56,479 nt of DNA, taken from NCBI RefSeq assembly GCF_014836675.1, contig NZ_JACSQK010000001.1, positions 33,082 through 89,560 on the forward strand, given 5' to 3'. Shown here piece after piece: positions 16,691-25,246 of this stretch. Origin of the DNA: Comamonas avium. GTDB lineage: Bacteria > Pseudomonadota > Gammaproteobacteria > Burkholderiales > Burkholderiaceae_C. Each line of letters begins with the position of its first letter. The stretch's first letter is position 1. The notes under the pieces are model-generated. The model saw nothing but the letters and a program-made list of their open reading frames with translations, had not been told where the DNA came from and did no database searches. Made by a program: the position numbers and the translations under genes.

Positions 16691-17437
16691 ATGCAGCTTC
16701 GTAAAAATGGCGCACGTTCCCTGCCTTCTTTCGTAGGGGTATTGCTTTTAGCCACTGGTGCTGTAAGTGCTTTCGGGGTGGCCCATGCGCAGACCCCCGA
16801 GCCTTTGCGCAATGTGGTGCAGCTTTCAGCGTCTGGGCAAGTCGAGGTTGACCAGGACTGGCTGCAAATGAACCTGAGCGTGAACCGCGAAGGCACCAAT
16901 GCCGCAGCAGTGCAAAAGCAACTGCAGCAGAGTGTGGACGCCGCCATGCGTAGCCTCAAACCTCAGGCTCAAGGTCAAGACATGCAGGTGCACAGTGGCA
17001 GCTTTGGCGTGTATCCGCGCCACGGTAGTGACGGAAAAATCAAAGGCTGGCAAGGTCGTGCCGAGGTGGTGCTGGAAGGTAAAGACTTTGCACGCATCAG
17101 TCAGGCTGCAGCGCAGGTGCCCGATTTGACAGTGTCCAGCATGGGCTTCGGGCTGTCCAAAGAAGGAAACATCAAGGTGCAAGACCAGGCCCAGGCCATG
17201 GCGGTTGAGAACTTCAAAGCGCGTGCATCACAGCTGACCAAGCAATTTGGTTTTGCTTCCTACAGCCTGCGCGAAGTGAGCGTCAACAGCCAGGATGGCT
17301 ACTTTATGCCCCGCATGCAGCGTGCCAGCGTGGCCATGGCCGCAGCCCCCAAGATGGACATGGCTGAGCCAGTGCCTGTTGAGGCTGGGAAAACGCAGGT
17401 GACGGTGAACGTTTCAGGCTCTGTGCAGATGCAATAA
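16691..17437 (+). CDS. Periplasmic SIMPL (DUF541) domain protein
   Basis: The protein has 248 residues from the ATG at 16691, which has AAAGGA 8 bp upstream. A signal peptide (about residues 1-35, ending GVAHA before QTPEP) is followed by a DUF541/SIMPL domain with VQLSASGQVEVDQDWLQMNL, SGSFGVYPRHGSDGKIKGWQG and VSSMGFGLSKEG, and a C-terminal VTVNVSGSVQMQ strand. SIMPL proteins are periplasmic or outer-membrane-linked and of poorly known function (the E. coli relative is YggE). It stands alone, divergent from ompR. Confidence 0.85.
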   Translation: MQLRKNGARSLPSFVGVLLLATGAVSAFGVAHAQTPEPLRNVVQLSASGQVEVDQDWLQMNLSVNREGTNAAAVQKQLQQSVDAAMRSLKPQAQGQDMQVHSGSFGVYPRHGSDGKIKGWQGRAEVVLEGKDFARISQAAAQVPDLTVSSMGFGLSKEGNIKVQDQAQAMAVENFKARASQLTKQFGFASYSLREVSVNSQDGYFMPRMQRASVAMAAAPKMDMAEPVPVEAGKTQVTVNVSGSVQMQ

Positions 17438-17485
17438 GTTGCAATAACAAGAGCGTTGTACGTTTTCTGTCATTGCCTTTGAATC

Positions 17486-17518
17486 AAAAAAAGCCTCTGA
17501 AGATTCAGAGGCTTTTTT
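17486..17518. terminator. Bidirectional terminator
   Basis: GCCTCTGA and TCAGAGGC form a perfect 8-bp stem with loop AGAT, flanked by A7 and T6. It lies between the convergent SIMPL and bdhA genes. Confidence 0.92.
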
Positions 17519-17579
17519 GTATGAAGATGGCAGCGCTTGGGGTTCGCAGAACGAGCCAGGCAGCCGAAAAATTGCTCTC

Positions 17580-18362
17580 TTACTGCGCAGCCCAGCCGCC
17601 ATCCATGTTCCATGCGACACCGCGTACGTTGCTGGCGGCATCGGAGCAAAAGAACACGGCCAATGCACCCAGCTCTTCAGGGGTGGTGAATTGCATTGAT
17701 GGTTCTTTTTCGCCCAGCAATTGCTTGGTGGCGTCTTCCGTGCTGATGCCCTGGGCCTGGGCTTTGGCATCAACCTGTTTTTGCACCAGAGGGGTGAGCA
17801 CCCAGCCTGGGCAAATCGAGTTGCAGGTCACCCCTGTTGTGGCGTTCTCTAAAGCCGTGACTTTGGTGAATCCCACAATGCCATGCTTGGCAGCGACATA
17901 AGCCGACTTTTGTGCGGAGGCCACCAATCCGTGCACCGAGGCCACATTGATGATGCGGCCCCAATTGGCCTTTTGCATGGAGGGCAGTGCCAGCCGGGTG
18001 GTGTGAAAGGCGCTGGACAGGTTGATTGCCAAGATGGCATCCCATTTTTCAACAGGGAACTCTTGCACAGTGGCGACATGTTGAATGCCGGCGTTGTTGA
18101 CCAAAATATCTACGCGACCCAATCGCTCAGCGGCAAAGGCCATCATGGCTTCAATTTCGGCGGGCTTGCTCATGTCAGCTCCGTGGTAATCCACCGAGAT
18201 GCCGTGCGCGTTGCCTGCAGCCGCTACCTGGGCTTTGGCGGCGTCAACATCGCCAAAACCGTTCAATACGATATTGGCACCTTGCGCTGCCAGCGCTTGT
18301 GCAATCCCCAGGCCAATACCGCTGGTGGAACCCGTGACTAAAGCTGTTTTGCCCTTAAGCAT
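17580..18362 (-). CDS. bdhA: 3-hydroxybutyrate dehydrogenase
   Basis: The protein has 260 residues from the ATG at 18362, which has GGAGAC 6 bp upstream. It is a classical short-chain dehydrogenase. The NAD-binding site is TGSTSGIGLGIAQAL; NNAGIQHVATVQEFP, the catalytic Ser in NVASVHGLVAS and YVAAK with Tyr and Lys follow. The IQHV, EKEPSMQFTTPEELG and SVHGLVASAQKSAY segments are typical of D-3-hydroxybutyrate dehydrogenase, which oxidises 3-hydroxybutyrate to acetoacetate during polyhydroxybutyrate use. An upstream open extension of 42 codons has no family match. It is divergent from the alpha/beta hydrolase gene. Confidence 0.92.
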   Translation of the reverse strand: MLKGKTALVTGSTSGIGLGIAQALAAQGANIVLNGFGDVDAAKAQVAAAGNAHGISVDYHGADMSKPAEIEAMMAFAAERLGRVDILVNNAGIQHVATVQEFPVEKWDAILAINLSSAFHTTRLALPSMQKANWGRIINVASVHGLVASAQKSAYVAAKHGIVGFTKVTALENATTGVTCNSICPGWVLTPLVQKQVDAKAQAQGISTEDATKQLLGEKEPSMQFTTPEELGALAVFFCSDAASNVRGVAWNMDGGWAAQ

Positions 18363-18437
18363 CTGGATGTCTCCGCTGAAATATGAATTAGGATGGATGA
18401 ATCCATTATCAATCGGCAAGTACGAGGATACGCACCC

Positions 18438-19355
18438 ATGATTGAACCTACGCTGAACTACGTAACTTGCCCGGGCGCAGCGGTGCACGGTGGCTCAGAG
18501 CACCGCATGGCGTATTGGGAGTGGAACCAGACGGGCAATCCCTGGCATCCCCATGTGATTGTGTGTGTCCACGGGTTAACGCGACAAGGTCGTGACTTTG
18601 ATGTGCTGGCGCGCACGCTGAGCCAGCATGCACGGGTAATTTGTCCCGATATTGCAGGGCGCGGCTACAGCGACTGGCTGGCGCAGCCGATGGATTACGG
18701 GCTTGTGCAATACACGGCCGACATGCTTGTTTTATTGCATCACGTCAATGCCACCGCGCCTGTTCAGGTGCTTGACTGGTTTGGCACCAGCATGGGCGGC
18801 CTGATTGGCATGAGTGTGGCGGGCAACCCTGCGTTGCCATTGCCTGTGCCTGTTCGCAAGCTGCTTTTGAATGATGTGGGCCCTGTTTTGGAGTGGCCAG
18901 CGTTGCAGCGTATAGCCTCTTACGTAGGAAAGCCCGCGCACTTTGACACGGAGCAGCAAGCTGCTGCTGCGTTGCAGGTACTGTCGGCAGGCTTTGGTCC
19001 GCATACCACGCAAGCGTGGCTGGCGTTGAGCCGGCCTATGCTGCGCGCAGTGCAGGGCGGTGGCTATCGGTTGCACTATGACCCAGCCATTGCGCTACCC
19101 ATGCAAGGCATGACACAGGAGCAGTCAGAACGTGGACAGGCCGTGCTGTGGGGCCTGTATGACGCAATTCGTGCACAAACATTGCTTGTGCGAGGGGCAC
19201 AGTCAGATTTGGTGACACAGGACACTGCTCGCAAAATGCAGGAGCGAGGTCCTTTTGCACAATGCATAGAGCTTGAAAGTGTGGGACATGCCCCCACCTT
19301 TGTGGCGGATGACCAGGTGGCCATCGCACGGAATTTCTTGTTGGGTGATGAATGA
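18438..19355 (+). CDS. Alpha/beta hydrolase
   Basis: The protein has 305 residues from the ATG at 18438, with GAGGA 9 bp upstream. The alpha/beta-hydrolase core shows VIVCVHGLTRQGRDFDVLA (oxyanion region), CPDIAGRGYSDWL and the nucleophile elbow WFGTSMGGLIGM with Ser. A late acid lies near LVRGAQSDLVT and the final His is in VGHAPTFV. It has no signal peptide, so it is cytoplasmic. The substrate is unknown. Divergence from bdhA within a 75-bp gap suggests a role near hydroxyalkanoate metabolism, for example oligomer or ester cleavage, but this is an inference. An ATGGAT/ATCCAT inverted repeat lies at 18393-18406 between the two starts. Confidence 0.85.
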   Translation: MIEPTLNYVTCPGAAVHGGSEHRMAYWEWNQTGNPWHPHVIVCVHGLTRQGRDFDVLARTLSQHARVICPDIAGRGYSDWLAQPMDYGLVQYTADMLVLLHHVNATAPVQVLDWFGTSMGGLIGMSVAGNPALPLPVPVRKLLLNDVGPVLEWPALQRIASYVGKPAHFDTEQQAAAALQVLSAGFGPHTTQAWLALSRPMLRAVQGGGYRLHYDPAIALPMQGMTQEQSERGQAVLWGLYDAIRAQTLLVRGAQSDLVTQDTARKMQERGPFAQCIELESVGHAPTFVADDQVAIARNFLLGDE

Positions 19356-19422
19356 AAAAAGAATGTAAGGCCCTGCTGCACAAGCCATATCTGTTTGGCT
19401 GGAATCTGCACGAGGAGCTTGT

Positions 19423-21687
19423 ATGCGCAGTGTGACGTCCTTGCCCCCAACAACAGGTGAAGACAGTGCGGTGCCGACGGGGTTGAAGGCACCGGCTGGG
19501 CCGGTGGAGATGCCGCACCTGCTGGCGGCCACAGCAGGCAATATTCCAGATCAGGTGGATGCCTTGCGTCGAGCACGTGCGTTTGCAGAGCCGCTGCTGT
19601 CTGGGGAAGAGCTGTCTTCTGGTGAAAACACGCTGGCACACGCGGACGCCACTGCGGCAATTTTGCAGGGCATTGGCGGTTCAGAGGCAATGCAGGCTGC
19701 GTGTTACCTGGTGTATGCCAGCATGCACCTGAACAAACCGCTGGAAGTGTTGATCAAGGCGTTTGGTCCCAATTTTGCGGAGCTGGCGGTAGAAACCACC
19801 AAGCTCATGCAGGTGCAACAGCAAGCTCGCGCAGGCGAGAGCAGCGCACAGCGGGTGGATGACCCCGCCACGCAGACAGAAACCGTGCGCAAGATGCTGC
19901 TGGGCTTTTCGCGTGACGTGCGCGTAGTGCTGCTGCGCCTGGCATCGCGTTTGCAAACCTTGCGCTGGTATGCCGCCAGCAAGCGGGCGGTGTCGCCCAG
20001 CTTGGCGTACGAAGCGCTGCATGTCTTTGCGCCGCTGGCCAACCGTTTGGGTATTTGGCAAATTAAGTGGGAGCTGGAAGACCTGTCTTTCCGCTTTCTG
20101 GAGCCAGATACATACCGCAATATTGCCAGGCTGCTCGACGAAAAACGTGCCGAGCGCGAGGTTTACATGGAGCAGTTGCGCTCGCGCCTGGAGTCCGGGC
20201 TGCGTGCTTACAGCATCAGTGCCACCGTATCGGGCCGGCCCAAGCACATCTACAGCATTGTCAAAAAAATGCGGGGCAAGTCGCTCAACTTCGATCAGTT
20301 GTTCGATATCCGGGCTTTGCGCGTGGTGGTGCCGACAGTCAAAGACTGCTACACGGCCCTGTCGTGGGTGCACGAAAACTTCAAGCCGATTGAGTCGGAG
20401 TTTGATGATTACATTGCCAAGCCCAAGCCCAATGGCTACCAATCGTTGCATACGGTGGTGCGCGATGAGCAGGGCCGAGCCATTGAAATTCAAATTCGTA
20501 CCCAGGCCATGCATGACCATGCCGAGAACGGTGTGGCCGCGCACTGGGCCTACAAAGAAGCTGGAGTCAAAGGCTATGCAGGCGTTAGCGCCACAGGTGA
20601 TTACGACGCAAAGATTGCCGTGTTGCGCCAGCTTCTTGCCTGGGGGCAGGACTTGTCAGAGAACCCCTCGCACCGGGGACTGTTTGATGACCGCATCTAT
20701 GTGCTGACACCGGATGCCGCTGTCATTGAGCTGCCTCAGGGGGCAACGCCAGTGGATTTCGCGTACTCAGTACACACTAATTTGGGGCATCGCTGCCGGG
20801 GCGCTCGCGTTGACGGCAACATGGTGACGCTCAATACGCCCTTGCAAAGTGGGCAGACCGTGGAAATCACAACGGTCAAAGAAGGGCGTCCATCGCGTGA
20901 CTGGCTGAACCCAGAGCTGGGTTACTTGGTGAGCAACCGTGCCAAAGCCAAAGTGCGCGCTTGGTTTAATGCACAAGCCATGAATGAAACGGTCATGCGT
21001 GGCCGTGAGGCAGTAGAAAAACTGTTGCAGCGGGAAGGTAAAACGGCGGTCAAGCTGGACGATCTGGCCGTGCAGCTGGGCTTTAAATCTGCTGATGCTC
21101 TGTTTGAAGTGGTGGGCAAGGATGAATATTCCTTGCGCAATATCGAAACGGTATTGCGGCCTGCTGAGCCCAGCGAGCCTGAGGATGATATCCAGGCCAT
21201 GGTGCGCAAGCCCCGTGCCAACAATGCTGCCCATAAAGGCGGTGTTCTGGTTGTGGGTGTTGACTCGCTCATGACGCAACTGGCCAAGTGCTGCAAGCCA
21301 GCGCCACCGGATGAAATTGGTGGTTTTGTCACGCGTGGCAAAGGGGTCAGTGTGCACCGCGCGGATTGCAGCAATTTCCGGGAAATGGCCGCACGCAACG
21401 AAGAGCGCGTTATTGATGTGGCATGGGGGTTGCCCAAGGCAGAAAAGCTGACAGCGGTTTACCCGGTGGATGTTTCTGTAGAAGCCACCGACCGTCAGGG
21501 TTTACTGCGCGATATCTCCGATGTTTTTGCCAAAGAGAAAACCAACGTCATCGGTGTGCAGACCCAGTCGGTCAAGGGGACTGCCTGGATGACATTCACC
21601 GTGGAAGTCTCTGACTCTGGCCGTTTGAACAAGGTGCTGGGGATTGTGGCCAACGTTTCTGGCGTGCGTTCTGCACGCAGGCGCTAA
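19423..21687 (+). CDS. relA: RelA-type (p)ppGpp synthetase
   Basis: The 754-residue RelA/SpoT homolog has a long N-terminal region in place of an active hydrolase. The HD signature is lost: the expected HD..ED region reads AACYLVYASMHLNKP. The synthetase domain (about 250-400) has the SIVKKMRGK motif and HENFKPIESEFDDYIAKPKP, an EFDD sequence typical of monofunctional RelA, then NGYQSLHTVV. The TGS domain starts at DRIYVLTPDAAVIELPQGATP, and a C-terminal ACT domain ends the protein. It makes (p)ppGpp on ribosomes under amino-acid starvation. No spoT is in the window. Confidence 0.93.
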   Translation: MRSVTSLPPTTGEDSAVPTGLKAPAGPVEMPHLLAATAGNIPDQVDALRRARAFAEPLLSGEELSSGENTLAHADATAAILQGIGGSEAMQAACYLVYASMHLNKPLEVLIKAFGPNFAELAVETTKLMQVQQQARAGESSAQRVDDPATQTETVRKMLLGFSRDVRVVLLRLASRLQTLRWYAASKRAVSPSLAYEALHVFAPLANRLGIWQIKWELEDLSFRFLEPDTYRNIARLLDEKRAEREVYMEQLRSRLESGLRAYSISATVSGRPKHIYSIVKKMRGKSLNFDQLFDIRALRVVVPTVKDCYTALSWVHENFKPIESEFDDYIAKPKPNGYQSLHTVVRDEQGRAIEIQIRTQAMHDHAENGVAAHWAYKEAGVKGYAGVSATGDYDAKIAVLRQLLAWGQDLSENPSHRGLFDDRIYVLTPDAAVIELPQGATPVDFAYSVHTNLGHRCRGARVDGNMVTLNTPLQSGQTVEITTVKEGRPSRDWLNPELGYLVSNRAKAKVRAWFNAQAMNETVMRGREAVEKLLQREGKTAVKLDDLAVQLGFKSADALFEVVGKDEYSLRNIETVLRPAEPSEPEDDIQAMVRKPRANNAAHKGGVLVVGVDSLMTQLAKCCKPAPPDEIGGFVTRGKGVSVHRADCSNFREMAARNEERVIDVAWGLPKAEKLTAVYPVDVSVEATDRQGLLRDISDVFAKEKTNVIGVQTQSVKGTAWMTFTVEVSDSGRLNKVLGIVANVSGVRSARRR

Positions 21688-21700
21688 TTTTTGAGTGTTC

Positions 21701-21730
21701 TTGAATTGGCGTCATAACCCGTGCTACAAT
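21701..21730 (+). promoter_or_regulatory. Probable tRNA-Val promoter
   Basis: TTGAAT at 21701 and TACAAT at 21725 are 18 bp apart. The -10 box ends 20 bp before the mature tRNA 5' end, which fits a start site near 21737. Confidence 0.55.
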
Positions 21731-21750
21731 CGCTGCTTCTGATGAATTTC

Positions 21751-21827
21751 AGGCGCGTAGCTCAGTTGGTTAGAGCACCACCTTGACATGGTGGGGGTCG
21801 TTGGTTCGAATCCAATCGCGCCTACCA
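21751..21827 (+). tRNA. tRNA-Val (GAC)
   Basis: The 77 bases form a full cloverleaf. AGGCGCG pairs with CGCGCCT, the anticodon stem CCACC/GGTGG holds loop TTGACAT with anticodon GAC, the T arm has TTCGAAT, and CCA is encoded. It is a single gene 63 bp after relA, followed by a terminator. Confidence 0.97.
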
Positions 21828-21853
21828 AACATATGCAAGTATTTATTGCTTGC

Positions 21854-21884
21854 AAAAAATGCCCACTAACAAGTGGGCATTTTT
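21854..21884. terminator. Bidirectional terminator after tRNA-Val
   Basis: AATGCCCACT and AGTGGGCATT form a 10-bp stem with loop AACA, flanked by A and T runs. It serves the tRNA on the plus strand and probably the chemoreceptor gene on the minus strand. Confidence 0.92.
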
Positions 21885-21984
21885 GTTTGTGCAGCATGAA
21901 TTTCTTAAAGGATTCAGCCTCGGTCAGAAGGCTGCAGACCTCCTGCCTGACATTGCCAGCCCATGCTTGGTTTATGCGTATTGC

Positions 21985-23673
21985 TCAAGACTTGCTCATG
22001 CTGGCTGATGGAGTGGGCGCAGGCTCGAAATAATCCACCAGCTGGTTAAGCTCCTGTGCCGTGTGCTTGAGCTCTTCGGATGCTTTCCATGCCCGCTGTG
22101 CCTCGGCTCTGTTTTCAACGATCAATTCGGCCACCTGGTGCATGGCACTGGCGACTTCCTCAGCGCCAAATGCTGTTAAACGTGTAGCCGTGGCCAGTTC
22201 ACGGGCTTCGAATGCCAGGCCCGCAAGGCTGCTGTCAGGCGCTGGCTGATCTGCCAGCAACATCAGTCGTTCTGCGTGCGCGCTGAGATCGCTGGTTTCC
22301 GCCACGGCGGCATTGAGCGAGCGAATCGCAGAGTACACGCGGTCATGCTGTTCTTCTGAGTGCTCCGTGACTTCATACAGTGCCACATTCAACGTGGCGC
22401 AGTGGCGATGAATACGTCTGGCTGCCAGCGCGATTTCATCGAGCATCACTTTCAAATGCAGTTGCATCACTGCGGCTGCGTGGTTGAGCTGGCCGCTCTC
22501 GCCGGTGCCGGACAGATCGATATCTCCCTGTAGATCCCCTTGGGCAATGCGGTTCAGGCGGCGGATAGAGGCATTGAGCGGGTTGACAACGCCTCGGATA
22601 AACATGTGGCCTACCAGCACGACCACGGCAAGCCCCAGGGCAATACCTGCCATTGCAAAGCTGCGTATGCGGTTGTTGCGCTCCAGTGTGCTTTCGTACT
22701 CGCTACGCGCCGCTTGTGTGAGTGCATTGCGCAGTGCCACGGCAGCGGTCATTGCGGCTTGTTCCAGTGGCAGCACCCGCTGCTTGATCAGCTGCTCAAC
22801 TTGCTGGGGATCATCGTGCGCCACAGCCTGCTCTACTGGGCGCAGGCCATCGCTGGTGTATTGGGCCAGTGCGTGGGTCAGCATGGATTTTTGCTGAGTG
22901 ACCTGTGCATCCATGTCGGCCAGCTGGCCCAACAGGGCGTGGATCTCATCACGGTGGGTGCGCAGTTTGCTAATCTGGCCGGCCAGTTGTCCCTGCAGAT
23001 GGCTGTTTGCACTTTCGTGGCGAGCTAAGCGGATTTCCATCATGGTGGTCCGGCTGTCGCTGAGTCTTGCTTCGATCTTGCCAATGGCGGTGATTGGCGC
23101 CAGCTGTGCGTGGTAGAGCTGGGTTAACGCGTTGTCGGCCAGCCTGAGGCCTCCAATCCCCAAAGCGCCTCCAGCCAGCATCAGCAGAGCGACAAACAGG
23201 CTACCTGCTCGCATGCCTGTGCGTATGCCAAGCCAGTCTGGCAAACGAGGCTGCGGCTTTGATGTGCCGGCTGCCATGTCGCGGTAGCGCGTCTGTGCTG
23301 CATCAATGGCACTGGCTGGAGCGTGCTTGCGCACCGACATGTAGCCAATCACCTGGTCGTTGCGTTTGATGGGCACTACACAGGCATCAACCCAGTAGTA
23401 GCCGCCGTCCTTGCAGCGGTTTTTGACGATGCCGCGCCAGGGTTTGCCGCTTTTTAGTGTGTGCCACATGTCTTCGAATGCGGCGCAGGGCATGTCTGGG
23501 TGGCGAACGATGTTATGGCTGCGCCCCAGCAGTTCGTCGAGCGCATAACCGCTGGCGTTGACAAAAGCCTCATTGGCATAGGTGATCACGCCCTTGAGGT
23601 CCGTCTTGGAGACCAGGGTGATGCCTGGGGGGATGTCAGTGTGCCGTGACGTCACGGGCAGGTTCTGCTTCAT
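21985..23673 (-). CDS. PAS-4HB chemoreceptor-like protein lacking the signalling tip
   Basis: The 562-residue protein starts with an Aer-type PAS domain (about 15-115) with GRSHNIVRHPDMPCAAF and KDGGYYWVDACVVP. A first membrane helix (about 155-175), a helical bundle of the 4HB-MCP type (about 176-340), a second helix (about 345-365, MAGIALGLAVVVLVGHMFI) and a HAMP domain with NPLNASIRRLNRIAQGDLQG follow. After HAMP only about 160 helical residues remain. The conserved hairpin tip of methyl-accepting proteins (the DQTNLLALNAAIEAARAGE region) is missing, while the end (KASEELKHTAQELNQLVDYF) resembles a receptor C-terminus. The stop codon of the downstream HD-GYP order is 12 bp away: the HD-GYP gene at 23686 precedes it in one operon. 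Signalling to CheA seems unlikely. Confidence 0.75.
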   Translation of the reverse strand: MKQNLPVTSRHTDIPPGITLVSKTDLKGVITYANEAFVNASGYALDELLGRSHNIVRHPDMPCAAFEDMWHTLKSGKPWRGIVKNRCKDGGYYWVDACVVPIKRNDQVIGYMSVRKHAPASAIDAAQTRYRDMAAGTSKPQPRLPDWLGIRTGMRAGSLFVALLMLAGGALGIGGLRLADNALTQLYHAQLAPITAIGKIEARLSDSRTTMMEIRLARHESANSHLQGQLAGQISKLRTHRDEIHALLGQLADMDAQVTQQKSMLTHALAQYTSDGLRPVEQAVAHDDPQQVEQLIKQRVLPLEQAAMTAAVALRNALTQAARSEYESTLERNNRIRSFAMAGIALGLAVVVLVGHMFIRGVVNPLNASIRRLNRIAQGDLQGDIDLSGTGESGQLNHAAAVMQLHLKVMLDEIALAARRIHRHCATLNVALYEVTEHSEEQHDRVYSAIRSLNAAVAETSDLSAHAERLMLLADQPAPDSSLAGLAFEARELATATRLTAFGAEEVASAMHQVAELIVENRAEAQRAWKASEELKHTAQELNQLVDYFEPAPTPSASMSKS

Positions 23674-23685
23674 GGGTGGGCTTTC

Positions 23686-24834
23686 TCAGGGTTGCGTCCA
23701 CAGACGCTTGAGCACCAGTGCTGCGGAGCGGCAGTCTTCAACTCGCAGTGAGCCTGTGATGTCGTGGGCAGGGTCGGTTGAATCGCGGTACTGCGGTCGC
23801 AAGATGGGCATGCCGTTACTGTCATAGAGGCTCCAAAGGTCAATGGATTCATTGCGCTTTTTTCGTGAGCGCACCACTGCGAATTCACCGTTAGCCAATC
23901 GCACCAGCGTGCCCGGGGGATGCATGGTCAGTGTCTTGATTGAAAGTTGTAGCAGCGGGTCGTCGTACAGCCGTACCCGGTCTTGAAACAGTGCTTTGAG
24001 TGCATCGCGAGGAAACTGCCCGGCACGGTTGGGCCGGGGTGTGACCATTGCTGCATAAGAGTCGGCAATGGCAAGCAGGCGTGCTCCGACCACAATGGCA
24101 TCGCCGCTGAGCCCCCGTGGGTAGCCTGATCCGTCATAACGTTCATGGTGCTGGCGCACCAGCTCCAGCCAGATGGTGTCGGTGACCCCCATTTCAGCCA
24201 GCAATGCGGCAGAGCGATCTGGGTGGCTGCGCACCAGTGCAGCCTGTTGCGGTGTCAGGGCGCCTGCCTGCTGATCCAGCTGTGCCTGCATGGACAGCAG
24301 CGACAGATCACGTGTCAGTGCGGCGCATGCCAGTGATAGCCGTTCGGACTCACCCAGCCCCAGCTCGCGTGCCGCAATTTCTACCAGGGTGGCTCCCAGC
24401 AATTGCTGGATCACCAGGTAGGGATGCTGGCGATCCAGGTGTAAGGCTGCCAGGAGTGCATCGGCATCCTCGGCACAGGCATCCAGAATGCCGTGGGCCA
24501 ATCCCAGAACAACCGGGTGCAGTTCAATTCTTAGCGTGGCCGCTTGCAAATGGGTGTGCAGGCGCTTCAAGGTCATTGCCAGCCGATCGGCCCGAACGAA
24601 CACTGGATCGGCTGTAGACAGCGCTACCGTGCATTCTGGCAACACCAGCGTGGGCTGTTGCGACGGATCGCTGGGTGGGAGCGGGGCATATGCGCCGCGT
24701 GTGAGCAAGGTGTTGATGTGGCGTGGAATGCTCAGCACATAGCCTTCACGAAACAGCAAATTGCCGTCCTCGTCATACAGCGGCCACGGTAATGGCTCGT
24801 TCAGTACCAAATCGCTTTGGAGGACGCGTCGCAT
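23686..24834 (-). CDS. HD-GYP domain protein with a degenerate HD motif
   Basis: This soluble 382-residue protein has a poorly conserved N-terminal part (about 1-110, beginning [20 protein letters not shown]) and a C-terminal HD-GYP-like domain (about 150-330). The second half of the domain is intact: [36 protein letters not shown] and [13 protein letters not shown]. The HD dyad itself is lost, as the expected LLHDIG site reads LTRDLS. Cyclic-di-GMP phosphodiesterase activity is therefore doubtful, and it may be a sensor or scaffold. It is the first gene of a two-gene operon with the chemoreceptor-like gene, 12 bp apart. Confidence 0.78.
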   Translation of the reverse strand: MRRVLQSDLVLNEPLPWPLYDEDGNLLFREGYVLSIPRHINTLLTRGAYAPLPPSDPSQQPTLVLPECTVALSTADPVFVRADRLAMTLKRLHTHLQAATLRIELHPVVLGLAHGILDACAEDADALLAALHLDRQHPYLVIQQLLGATLVEIAARELGLGESERLSLACAALTRDLSLLSMQAQLDQQAGALTPQQAALVRSHPDRSAALLAEMGVTDTIWLELVRQHHERYDGSGYPRGLSGDAIVVGARLLAIADSYAAMVTPRPNRAGQFPRDALKALFQDRVRLYDDPLLQLSIKTLTMHPPGTLVRLANGEFAVVRSRKKRNESIDLWSLYDSNGMPILRPQYRDSTDPAHDITGSLRVEDCRSAALVLKRLWTQP

Positions 24835-24905
24835 GGTGAGAAGTCAGCCTGTCAATAAATAGTGAGGATCGCTTTTGTATGCGATTCACTACCTTGATGC
24901 AGATA

Positions 24906-24933
24906 CATTTAGCAACAAAATGACTAATGTCAA
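24906..24933 (-). promoter_or_regulatory. Possible promoter of the HD-GYP gene
   Basis: On the minus strand a perfect TTGACA (24928-24933) is followed after 16 bp by TAAATG (24906-24911), about 72 bp before the start codon. The -10 match is only 3 of 6. Confidence 0.35.
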
Positions 24934-25195
24934 TATTGCCACTTATGGCTTATGAGTACTGACTACTGCGCTCGCATATTTGATAGTTAAATTACTTTTC
25001 CTGGGCAAAATTCATGATCGTGGTGTCTCGTAATTCCGGATTGTTTTACAGACTAAATCAGGTTTAGCCATCTACTGTGTACGCTGTGTGCCGCTGCGTC
25101 GTCGTTGCTTTTTGGTGAGGCATGGCGGCTGGACTGCCATGGGCTTTATGCCTGGGTGCATGTGGCCCAGACTTCGCCTGGATGGACAGGGCCAT

Positions 25196-25238
25196 AAAAA
25201 AAGCCGCCACAGAATGCGAAATCTGTGGCGGCTTTTTT
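25196..25238. terminator. Terminator of the TRAP operon
   Basis: GCCGCCACAGA and TCTGTGGCGGC form a perfect 11-bp stem with an 8-base loop, flanked by A7 and T6. It lies just after the dctM stop codon on the minus strand. Confidence 0.92.
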
Positions 25239-25246
25239 GTGTACGG

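Larger units (their letters stand above)
24835..25246. other. 412-bp AT-richer intergenic region
   Basis: No supported gene is present. It holds the putative HD-GYP promoter (24906-24933), an imperfect inverted repeat at 24861-24890 (AGTGA..ATCGC paired with GCGATTCACT), and the terminator of the TRAP operon at the right end. The stretch from about 24840 to 25080 is visibly richer in A and T than the flanking genes. Confidence 0.6.
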
